In this document: positions 1-5,783 of the stretch, one piece after another
Layout: the number at the start of each line of letters is the position of its first letter
Numbering within the stretch: position 1 is the first letter of the stretch
Source: Methylovirgula sp.
GTDB taxonomy: Bacteria > Pseudomonadota > Alphaproteobacteria > Rhizobiales > Beijerinckiaceae
Direction of reading: 5' to 3'
Length of the DNA stretch: 7,392 nt
Assembly: GCA_030038595.1 (NCBI GenBank)
Contig: JASHSW010000223.1
Coordinates: forward strand, 1 to 7,392
The notes under the pieces: generated by a model
The model's input: only the letters and a program-made list of their open reading frames with translations
The model's database searches: none
Told to the model about the DNA's origin: nothing
Position numbers and translations under genes: made by a program

Positions 1-405
1 CGCTTCGCCAAGGTCAAAGTGGAAAAGCGGTCGAGCATGGGAAGTTTCTCGGCGGTGCTCGATTATTGCCGGACGGCCATGGCCTTTCTCGATCGCGAGG
101 AGTTCCGCATTCTGTTTCTTGATAAAAAGAACGGCCTGATCGCCGACGAGGTGCAAAGTATCGGCACCGTCGATCATGCTCCCGTCTACCCGCGCGAAAT
201 CATGCGCCGCGCGCTCGAACTTAACGCGACCGCCCTCATTCTCGTCCACAATCATCCTTCCGGCGAACCGTCGCCCTCCAGCGTCGATATTCAGCTTACC
301 AACCAGATCGTCGCCCTCGGCAGGTCGCTGAACGTCGCGGTGCACGATCATTTGATTATCGGCAGGGAGGGATTCGCGAGTTTCAAAGGCCTGCAGCTCA
401 TTTAG
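1..405 (+). CDS. radC: RadC-family JAMM protein, C-terminal part (5' end outside window)
   Basis: The frame is open from the first base, so this is the 3' part of a longer gene; 134 residues are visible. Full RadC/UPF0758 proteins are usually about 220-250 residues with an N-terminal helix-hairpin-helix region, which would lie upstream. The visible part is the RadC-type JAB/MPN domain. It has the zinc-binding JAMM signature HxHx7SxxD at visible residues H83, H85, S93 and D96, inside the typical [11 protein letters not shown] stretch, and ends with the usual [17 protein letters not shown] segment. JAMM domains are metal-dependent peptidase or isopeptidase folds. RadC was once linked to DNA repair, but its biochemical role is still not settled. 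A GTG at position 19 could act as a start only if the gene were truncated; the family length argues against that. The family assignment is secure and the function is not. Confidence 0.93.
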   Translation, partial: RFAKVKVEKRSSMGSFSAVLDYCRTAMAFLDREEFRILFLDKKNGLIADEVQSIGTVDHAPVYPREIMRRALELNATALILVHNHPSGEPSPSSVDIQLTNQIVALGRSLNVAVHDHLIIGREGFASFKGLQLI

Positions 406-640
406 CGGCCGATTACCTGGACCTGTAAAATGCCTTCATACACGCAGAGATTGTGCAAAAAGCGTGCATTAAACTTGCCTGCCGGGTGCCGCGACTCCCA
501 ACACTAAGTTAACGGAGCGCCGATAAGCTCGCCCGGCTCACATGGTTCGATCCGAGAATCGACTGTGTCCCCCACGGAGCGACAGACGATGTGGTGCCCC
601 GGATGATCGCGCGCATCGCCCCAGCGGGATTCTCAAAGTC
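406..640. other. Intergenic region between radC and the GGDEF-EAL gene
   Basis: This holds no convincing gene. It is more AT-rich than its flanks around 420-515, and it includes a GTTAAC palindrome at 508-513. I could not find a well-spaced -35/-10 pair or a T-tract terminator. It probably contains the promoter of the following gene. An ATG at 542 opens the downstream frame earlier, but the 33 residues it would add have no family character. Confidence 0.4.
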
Positions 641-2263
641 ATGCGCTTGACTGATCTCTCGCACCTCAGTCTGCTACGGTTCAGGTTGAGTCCCGGCCGT
701 GTCCATAGGCCTTCGGTGGTGCTGTGGACTATCGCCTATGCCGTCACCACGCTGTTGTTCTTGCTGCTCGGCGTCCGCCTCGGCGCCGCGGCCGTGCAGG
801 GTGCCGTACCGCTGTTCTCCGTGAAGTTTGCGGTACTGGCCTTCACGGACCCGATGAACATCATGCTGGTGGTCTCCGCGCTGCTGTTTCGCTTCGCCAT
901 GGCCGCGCAAGCCTATCGGATCGTCCGACAACTTACGGAAAGTGAGGCGAAGGCCAAGCAAGTCGCCGGCCACGACGTGCTCTGCGGGCTGCCCAACCGC
1001 CTGCTCTTCAACGAACTCGTCGATGCGGAGATCGCCCGCTGTAAGCGCAAGCGCTGCCAATGCGCGCTTTTCTATCTGGACCTCGACAATTTCAAACTTG
1101 CCAACGACACCTTCGGCCACGAGGTCGGTGATCGCACCATCATGGCGGTGACGGAGCGGCTCAGCAAGGTTCTGCGCAACGGCGATCACTTCGCCCGTCT
1201 CGGCGGCGACGAATTCGCCGTTCTGCAGACCGATGTGACGGACCCGCGCGATTGCGCCCGGCTTGCGCAGCGCCTGCTCGATGCGATGAGCACGCCGTTC
1301 GACGTCGCCGGACAGCAGATTTTCCTGGGCACCTCGATTGGGATTGCGCTCTGTCCGCAAAACGCCGATGACCGCCAGGATTTGATGCGCCTCGCCGACC
1401 TGGCGCTGTATCGCGCCAAGCAGGGCGGCCGCAACCGCTTCGCCTTTTTCGAAGCCAAGATGGGCGAGGAATTGCGGCTGCGGCAAAACGCCGAAGACGA
1501 ACTGCGCGCCGCCATCGAAAACGACGAGCTCGTCATGCATTATCAGCCGATCATGTCGGCATCCGGCGACAAAATCGTTTGCGTCGAGGGTCTGGTGCGT
1601 TGGCAGCACAGGACGCATGGATTGCTTCCCGCCGACAGTTTCGTCGGTCTCGCCGAAGACCGCGGCCTGATCGTTCCGCTCGGCGAATGGGTCTTGCGGC
1701 ACGCCTGCGCCGATGCCAAGCGATGGGACGGGATCAAGGTGGCGGTCAACGTGTCGCCGATCCAGTTTCGCCAGAAGGATTTCGTCGTCACCGTCGAAAA
1801 CATCCTCGCCGAGACCGGGATCAACCCGGAACGAGTCGAACTGGAACTCACCGAGGGCGTCGTGATTTCCGATGCCGATCTCGCCGAGCGTTTGATGATC
1901 GATCTGCGCGCCCTCGGCGTCACCATGGTGCTCGACGATTTCGGCTGCGGCTATTCGAGCTTGATCTATCTGCGCCGCTTTGCATTCGACAAGATCAAGA
2001 TCGACCGCTCGTTCCTGGAATCGATGGAGATGACGGGCGAGAGCGCGATTATCGTCGAATCGATCGTCGCCCTCGGCCGTTCGCTCGGCCTGAGCGTGAC
2101 GGCCGAAGGGATCGAGACGATCGAGCAGGCGCGCTTTCTCGAAGCGCTCGGCTGTCACGAACTACAGGGCTTCCTTTTTTCCGAGCCGCTGACCGCCGGC
2201 GAGCTCGAGGCCAAACTGGCCGAACAGCGCGCTCCCGCCGCGTCGGCGCGCTCTGTCGCCTGA
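641..2263 (+). CDS. Membrane-anchored GGDEF-EAL cyclic-di-GMP synthase/phosphodiesterase
   Basis: The predicted 540-residue inner-membrane protein has two N-terminal hydrophobic segments (about 26-45 and 71-91), then a GGDEF domain (about 108-270) and an EAL domain (about 290-530). The GGDEF domain makes c-di-GMP from two GTP. It has an intact GGDEF motif (188-192) and an RxxD inhibitory site (RNGD, 179-182) exactly five residues upstream. The EAL domain hydrolyses c-di-GMP to pGpG. Its signature reads EGL (316-318), keeping the metal-binding Glu. The other catalytic residues expected from RocR-type enzymes are present: N370, E402, D432-D433, K453, E489 and Q509, with a DFGCGYSSL loop 6. No PAS, GAF, CHASE or other recognised sensor domain is seen. 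An in-frame ATG at 542 would add 33 unlikely residues, so I chose the ATG at 641; neither has a good Shine-Dalgarno. The gene appears monocistronic. Net activity cannot be read from sequence. Confidence 0.93.
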   Translation: MRLTDLSHLSLLRFRLSPGRVHRPSVVLWTIAYAVTTLLFLLLGVRLGAAAVQGAVPLFSVKFAVLAFTDPMNIMLVVSALLFRFAMAAQAYRIVRQLTESEAKAKQVAGHDVLCGLPNRLLFNELVDAEIARCKRKRCQCALFYLDLDNFKLANDTFGHEVGDRTIMAVTERLSKVLRNGDHFARLGGDEFAVLQTDVTDPRDCARLAQRLLDAMSTPFDVAGQQIFLGTSIGIALCPQNADDRQDLMRLADLALYRAKQGGRNRFAFFEAKMGEELRLRQNAEDELRAAIENDELVMHYQPIMSASGDKIVCVEGLVRWQHRTHGLLPADSFVGLAEDRGLIVPLGEWVLRHACADAKRWDGIKVAVNVSPIQFRQKDFVVTVENILAETGINPERVELELTEGVVISDADLAERLMIDLRALGVTMVLDDFGCGYSSLIYLRRFAFDKIKIDRSFLESMEMTGESAIIVESIVALGRSLGLSVTAEGIETIEQARFLEALGCHELQGFLFSEPLTAGELEAKLAEQRAPAASARSVA

Positions 2264-2265
2264 AC

Positions 2266-2290
2266 GCACTTTCCCTCCTGCGGAAAGCGC
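2266..2290 (-). terminator. Hairpin between convergent GGDEF-EAL and usg genes
   Basis: Inverted repeat CTTTCC (2269-2274) / GGAAAG (2282-2287) with a 7-nt loop. It is extended by two more pairs past one position that is a G-U pair in minus-strand RNA but an A-C mismatch in plus-strand RNA. The hairpin is therefore better for the usg transcript, starting 19 nt after its stop. There is no clear T-tract, so intrinsic termination is uncertain. Confidence 0.4.
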
Positions 2291-2308
2291 CGGCCGAAGG
2301 CAGAGCGC

Positions 2309-2599
2309 TCACTGCAGTTTGAATTCGGCGTCAAAGGTTCTGATCTCGGCGGGTTTGATGAGCCGCGCGTGGCCGACCCGCACGCTGTGCAAAGGGCCGT
2401 CGAGCTTCTCGCGCCAAAACGCGAGGAACTTCATCAGTGTCGGAAACTCGGGGGCGATATCGTAGTCCTGCCAGACATAGGTCTGCAGGAACGTCGGATG
2501 GTCGGGCATGCGGTAGAGGATTTCCGCGGTGGTCAGGCCGTAGCCGGCGAGCTGCCTTACGAAGTCGGGCGAGGGCTCGCGCAGGTTCCTCGCGTTCAT
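2309..2599 (-). CDS. usg: Usg family protein
   Basis: A 96-residue soluble protein matching the alphaproteobacterial Usg family by recognition of its core: FVRQLAGYGLTTAEILYRMP, then DHPTFLQTYVWQDYD, PEFPTLMKFLAFW and LDGPLHSVRVGHARLIKPAE. The family was named for a small gene in the trpF-trpB-trpA operon of Caulobacter, and its function is unknown. Length is normal for the family (about 80-100). The ATG start is supported by a GGAG Shine-Dalgarno at 2606-2609, six nt upstream. No signal peptide, membrane segment or known catalytic motif is visible. Here the gene stands alone, convergent with the GGDEF-EAL gene and separated from the upstream same-strand gene by a terminator, with no trp gene in the window. 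Confidence 0.9.
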   Translation of the reverse strand: MNARNLREPSPDFVRQLAGYGLTTAEILYRMPDHPTFLQTYVWQDYDIAPEFPTLMKFLAFWREKLDGPLHSVRVGHARLIKPAEIRTFDAEFKLQ

Positions 2600-2635
2600 T
2601 CCAATCTCCAGGCCGTTGGCCTTCCATTCCGTCCT

Positions 2636-2664
2636 ATTATGGTTAATAAAGCCTTATCCGCTCA
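2636..2664 (-). promoter_or_regulatory. Possible usg promoter with overlapping TTAACCAT element
   Basis: On the minus strand a CATAAT -10-like hexamer (2641 to 2636) lies 17 nt from a weak -35-like TGAGCG (2664 to 2659). Transcription would begin about 30 nt before the usg start codon. An overlapping TTAACCAT (2646 to 2639) resembles a CtrA half-site known in alphaproteobacteria. The -35 match is poor, so this is tentative. Confidence 0.3.
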
Positions 2665-2736
2665 GTCCCGGCCGAGGCGTCTTCGGCATGTCCGCCGGCA
2701 AGATGAGCGCTCCTCTGCAAAAAGAGGCCATAGCAA

Positions 2737-2761
2737 ACCAGCGGCCTTCGAGGCCGCTGGT
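2737..2761 (-). terminator. Strong hairpin, likely rho-independent terminator of the Gly/His-rich gene
   Basis: A perfect 11-bp stem ACCAGCGGCCT / AGGCCGCTGGT (2737-2747 and 2751-2761) closes a 3-nt TCG loop. It begins 31 nt after the stop codon of the minus-strand gene ending at 2792. On that strand it is followed by TTTGC and, a little later, by a run of five T. This separates that gene from usg. It is T-rich on the other side too, so it could also work in reverse. Confidence 0.7.
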
Positions 2762-2791
2762 GCTTTGTGTTCAGCGAATATGCCTCAAGGG

Positions 2792-3148
2792 CTAGTGATG
2801 GTGGTGGCCGCCATGCATTCCACCGTGCATGCCGCCGTGCATGCCGCCGTGCATTCCGCCATGCCCGCCAGCATGCCAGCCGTGCCAGCCATACCCGCCG
2901 CCCCAGCCAAATCCCCTACGCCACGCGTAGCCGCACCAATACCAGCCGGGGCCGTGCCAGCCGACAGGGTACCAACAGAAGTTTCGGCCACCCCACAAGA
3001 ACTGCGTTTTCTGCACGTCGTTAAGATTGATCGCCGATTGGCGAACGCCCGACTGGTCGGTGATCGGCGCCGCTTGCGCGACGCTGACCACAGAGCTCGC
3101 AGCCAGGGCCGCCGCCGTGAGGGTTGAAAGAATAAGACGCACGTTCAT
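2792..3148 (-). CDS. Small secreted Gly/Trp/His-rich protein with GGMH repeats
   Basis: A 118-residue predicted exported protein. Residues 1-26 form a clear Sec signal peptide (MNVR, hydrophobic core, cleavage after VAQA). A middle region (27-51) precedes an aromatic/Gly block (52-92) with WGGRNFCWY, GPGWYWCGYAWRRG and GWGGGYGWHGWH, and two cysteines (C58, C72) that could form a disulfide. The C-terminus has four GGMH/GMHG units (99-114) and ends in HHHH. Similar small Gly/Trp-rich exported proteins are common in Hyphomicrobiales as hypotheticals; I know of no assigned function. The His/Met repeats suggest metal binding, by inference only. A GAGAGGAG sequence directly abuts the ATG at 3148. 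A GTG two codons in (3142) is six nt from it, so translation may begin there, with little effect on the signal peptide. It appears monocistronic, ending in the hairpin at 2737-2761. Confidence 0.85.
   Translation of the reverse strand: MNVRLILSTLTAAALAASSVVSVAQAAPITDQSGVRQSAINLNDVQKTQFLWGGRNFCWYPVGWHGPGWYWCGYAWRRGFGWGGGYGWHGWHAGGHGGMHGGMHGGMHGGMHGGHHHH
2807..2854 (-). repeat. Four tandem 12-bp units coding GMHG repeats
   Basis: Four 12-bp units (plus-strand consensus GCCGCCGTGCAT) lie head to tail inside the small exported gene, coding M-H-G-G four times. The two central units are identical; the outer ones differ at single synonymous positions, as expected for a slippage-expanded array under protein-level constraint. 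Confidence 0.85.
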
Positions 3149-3455
3149 CTCCTCTCATTTTGGAAGATCCCAGCCATGAGACGGGGTGACCCAGGGCGTT
3201 CCTCCTTGAACCTTTCTTCCTTGTACATATTGCAATACGAGCCTATGCAGCCGGGCCCGATAGCAATCGGTCTTAGCTAGATTTCGCCGCCTGAATGGGA
3301 GATGAAGTAATATCGCGGCTCCCGATAAGCCCGACCCTAGCGCTGCCGTTTTCGGACGAACTGATAATTACGCTCGGCGCAAACGGTTCCTGAATTAATA
3401 GATGTTCAGAATTGCTAGCTTCGGGTCCTATGGTGCTTTGGGGCGAACGGCGTCG
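3149..3455. promoter_or_regulatory. Divergent intergenic region upstream of the secreted protein and nadE
   Basis: About 300 bp between divergent genes, with no convincing coding frame. It must hold both promoters. For the minus-strand gene, GGAAC (3201-3197 region) followed at 15 nt by GTCTCA loosely recalls an extracytoplasmic sigma factor promoter, but the spacing is not ideal. For nadE, a GATAAT at 3363-3368 is -10-like without a clear -35. A small inverted repeat CCGAT-AGCA-ATCGG lies at 3257-3270. None of these is firm. Confidence 0.35.
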
Positions 3456-5507
3456 ATGAGCTTTCGATCGATCTACCGGCATGGATTTGCCCGCGTTGCG
3501 GCGTGCACGACCTCTTGCCATCTCGCCGATGCAGCGGCCAACGCCGAGGCGATATTGCGCGTGCTCGCCGGCCTCAACGAGAAATCGGTCGCTGTCGCGA
3601 TTTTTCCGGAGCTGGCGCTTTCCGGATACGCGATCGACGACCTTCTTTTTCAGGATGCGGTGCAAGATAGCGTCAACCGGGCGGTTGGCCGGCTCATCGA
3701 GGCCTCCGAAACTCTAATGCCGCTGTTCTTCGTCGGCGCGCCGTTGCGCCACACCGGGCAGCTCTACAATTGTGCGCTCGCCATCCACCGCGGCCGGCTC
3801 ATCGGCGTCGTGCCGAAGGTGCATCTGCCCAACTACCGCGAGTTTTACGAGCCGCGCCATTTCGCCTCGGGCGCCGCGGTGGGGGATCAAGAAATCGCGA
3901 TCGGTGCGCACCGGGCGCCGTTTGGTCCGGATCTGCTCTTTGCCGCCGAGGATCTCGAAGGTCTCGTCGTGCACGCCGAGATCTGCGAGGATCTCTGGGT
4001 GCCGATTCCGGTGAGTTCGCATGCGGCGCTTGCCGGCGCCACCGTGCTTGCCAATCTCTCGGCGAGCAATATCACGATCGGCAAAGCCGATACGCGCCGG
4101 CTGCTCTGCCGATCGCAATCGGCGCGCTGTCTTGCCGCCTATCTCTATTCCGCGGCCGGCCAAGGCGAGTCGAGCACCGACCTTGCCTGGGACGGCCAGA
4201 CGACCATCGTCGAGAACGGCGTCATTCTGGCCGAATCGCCTCGTTTCCCAGAAGGCGGCCAATGCGCGATCGCCGATGTCGATCTTGATCTGCTGCGCCA
4301 GGAACGGCTGCGCCAAGGCACATTCGACGACAATCGCCGCGCCAACCCGGAAAAGCCCTTCCGGCGGATCTCCTTTCGCCTCGCCCCGCCGATGCACGAC
4401 GTGGGCTTCGAACGGGTCGTCGAGCGCTTCCCCTTCGTGCCTTCGAACCGCGCCCAATTGGAGCAGGATTGCTACGAAGCCTACAACATCCAGGTGACGG
4501 CGCTCGAGCAACGCCTCGCCGCGACCGGGATTTCCAGGCTCGTCATCGGCGTATCGGGGGGGCTTGATTCGACGCATGCGCTGATCGTCGCCGCCAAAGC
4601 TATGGACCGGCTCGGCAAGCCGCGCAGCAATATTCTCGCCTACACCATGCCCGGTTTTGCCACGAGCGAAACGACCAAGACCAATGCGTTCAAGCTGATG
4701 AAGGCGCTCGGCGTCACGGCGCGCGAACTCGACATCAAACCGGCGGCGCGGCAAATGCTCGCCGATCTCGAACATCCTTTCGCCGCGGGCGAACCACGGT
4801 ACGACGTCACCTTCGAAAACGTCCAGGCGGGGCTGCGCACCGACTATCTCTTCCGTCTCGCCAACGAAAATGCCGCGATGGTCGTGGGAACCGGGGATCT
4901 TTCGGAGCTGGCACTCGGCTGGTGCACGTATGGCGTCGGCGACCAGATGTCCCATTATGCGGTCAACGCCGGTGTGCCCAAGACCTTGATCCAACACCTA
5001 ATTCGCTGGTGCATCACAAGCCGGCAATTCGCTCCCGAGGTACTTGCGACGCTCACCGCCATCCTCGCCGGCGAGATTTCTCCCGAACTCGTGCCGGCGG
5101 GAGCCGATGGTGTCACGCAGCGCACCGAGGCGGTGATTGGGCCCTATGAGCTGCAGGATTTCAATCTCTTCTACGTTTTGCGCTATGGATTTCGGCCGTC
5201 GAAGATCGTCTTTCTCGCACTCGCGGCCTGGGGCCGCGCTGCGAACGGGGAATGGCCGCAGGATTTCCCGAAGGATCGCCGCCACGTCTACGATCTTGAA
5301 GAGATTCGACATTGGCTTGAAGTGTTCATCCGACGCTTCTTTGCGATGAGCCAATTCAAGCGCTCGGCGATGCCGAATGGCCCCAAGGTCGTCGCCGGCG
5401 GCTCGTTGTCGCCGCGCGGCGACTGGCGTGCGCCTTCCGACGGCAATGCGCAGGCTTGGCTCGACGAACTCGCCCAAGAGGTGCCTTCGGCGCCGAATAA
5501 ATCTTAG
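3456..5507 (+). CDS. nadE: Glutamine-dependent NAD(+) synthetase (long form)
   Basis: A 683-residue cytoplasmic enzyme for the last step of NAD synthesis: nicotinate adenine dinucleotide + ATP + glutamine gives NAD + AMP + PPi + glutamate. The N-terminal nitrilase-type glutaminase domain (about 1-280) carries the Glu-Lys-Cys triad as E52 (FPELALSGY), K121 (VPKVHLPNY) and C177 (HAEICEDLW). The C-terminal synthetase domain (about 330-683) has the ATP-pyrophosphatase loop SGGLDS (367-372) and the [12 protein letters not shown] and [15 protein letters not shown] stretches. Length fits the two-domain family, which moves ammonia between sites through a tunnel. An ATG at 3402 would add 18 residues. 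The ATG at 3456 is preferred because the family begins [17 protein letters not shown] and its catalytic numbering then matches the mycobacterial enzyme almost exactly. It is monocistronic, with no linked NAD genes. No defect is seen. Confidence 0.97.
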   Translation: MSFRSIYRHGFARVAACTTSCHLADAAANAEAILRVLAGLNEKSVAVAIFPELALSGYAIDDLLFQDAVQDSVNRAVGRLIEASETLMPLFFVGAPLRHTGQLYNCALAIHRGRLIGVVPKVHLPNYREFYEPRHFASGAAVGDQEIAIGAHRAPFGPDLLFAAEDLEGLVVHAEICEDLWVPIPVSSHAALAGATVLANLSASNITIGKADTRRLLCRSQSARCLAAYLYSAAGQGESSTDLAWDGQTTIVENGVILAESPRFPEGGQCAIADVDLDLLRQERLRQGTFDDNRRANPEKPFRRISFRLAPPMHDVGFERVVERFPFVPSNRAQLEQDCYEAYNIQVTALEQRLAATGISRLVIGVSGGLDSTHALIVAAKAMDRLGKPRSNILAYTMPGFATSETTKTNAFKLMKALGVTARELDIKPAARQMLADLEHPFAAGEPRYDVTFENVQAGLRTDYLFRLANENAAMVVGTGDLSELALGWCTYGVGDQMSHYAVNAGVPKTLIQHLIRWCITSRQFAPEVLATLTAILAGEISPELVPAGADGVTQRTEAVIGPYELQDFNLFYVLRYGFRPSKIVFLALAAWGRAANGEWPQDFPKDRRHVYDLEEIRHWLEVFIRRFFAMSQFKRSAMPNGPKVVAGGSLSPRGDWRAPSDGNAQAWLDELAQEVPSAPNKS

Positions 5508-5540
5508 TAAGATACTGATTTACAAATTGAATAGCCCTGA

Positions 5541-5571
5541 GCAAACGCTCTCGCGAAACGCTGGCGTTTGC
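5541..5571 (+). terminator. Inverted repeat 34 nt after nadE, possible terminator
   Basis: GCAAACGC (5541-5548) pairs with GCGTTTGC (5564-5571) across a 15-nt loop. The right arm can instead pair with the nearer AAACGC (5556-5561), so two hairpins compete. No T-tract follows, so intrinsic termination is not assured. A second inverted repeat CTTCGTA / TACGAAG (5579-5603) and a third CCGAC / GTCGG (5624-5642) follow. Confidence 0.4.
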
Positions 5572-5698
5572 CGCGCGTCTTCGTATCGACCTGCCTTACG
5601 AAGGTCAAAAGCGCGCTTGGATCCCGACTCGAATGAGGTCGGCACGTTGGCGGATGTGCGCCGTTGCATTTCACGCGCATTGTTTGCTTGCCCGAGTC

Positions 5699-5726
5699 TT
5701 GCGACACGAAATGCGCGGACTACTCT
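5699..5726 (+). promoter_or_regulatory. Possible promoter of the hydrolase gene
   Basis: TTGCGA (5699-5704) and TACTCT (5721-5726) are separated by 16 nt. This is a reasonable though not strong housekeeping-sigma pair, placed about 50-60 nt before the chosen start codon. Only motif likeness supports it. Confidence 0.3.
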
Positions 5727-5757
5727 AGAAATTCGCATCGAAGCTGGACTAAGATCG

Positions 5758-5774
5758 GTGCGCGAGTTGCGCAC
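5758..5774 (+). promoter_or_regulatory. Hairpin just upstream of the hydrolase start codon
   Basis: A perfect 6-bp stem GTGCGC / GCGCAC (5758-5763, 5769-5774) with a GAGTT loop ends nine nt before the ATG at 5784. The adjacent GGGTGCGAG is a weak ribosome-binding sequence, so the hairpin could modulate translation initiation. This is inferred from position only. Confidence 0.35.
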
Positions 5775-5783
5775 GGGTGCGAG

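Noticed and set aside
542..640. N-terminal extension of the GGDEF-EAL protein from the first ATG
   Set aside because: The 33 added residues look like translated non-coding DNA, and no Shine-Dalgarno precedes 542. It remains possible, since 641 also lacks one.
674..2158. Long minus-strand frame opposite the GGDEF-EAL gene
   Set aside because: It is an antisense shadow of a gene with fully recognisable domains, and its translation is rich in His/Asp/Arg with no family likeness. High GC makes such frames common.
2369..3127. Plus-strand frame across usg and the secreted protein gene
   Set aside because: It spans two genes on the other strand and a terminator hairpin, and its His/Ala repeats mirror the GGMH repeats.
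3190..3215. AAGGAGG on the minus strand upstream of the secreted protein, hinting at a leader peptide
   Set aside because: No ATG, GTG or TTG lies at a suitable distance after it, so no leader peptide could be read.
3273..3665. Minus-strand frame overlapping the nadE start
   Set aside because: Half lies over the nadE N-terminus, has no family likeness and no good ribosome-binding site.
4556..4562. Run of seven G in nadE as a possible phase-variable tract
   Set aside because: It codes the invariant glycines of SGGLDS and is too short for likely slippage. The frame is intact.
3714..4997. Long minus-strand frame opposite nadE
   Set aside because: Antisense of a highly conserved enzyme, with no recognisable domain or start signal.
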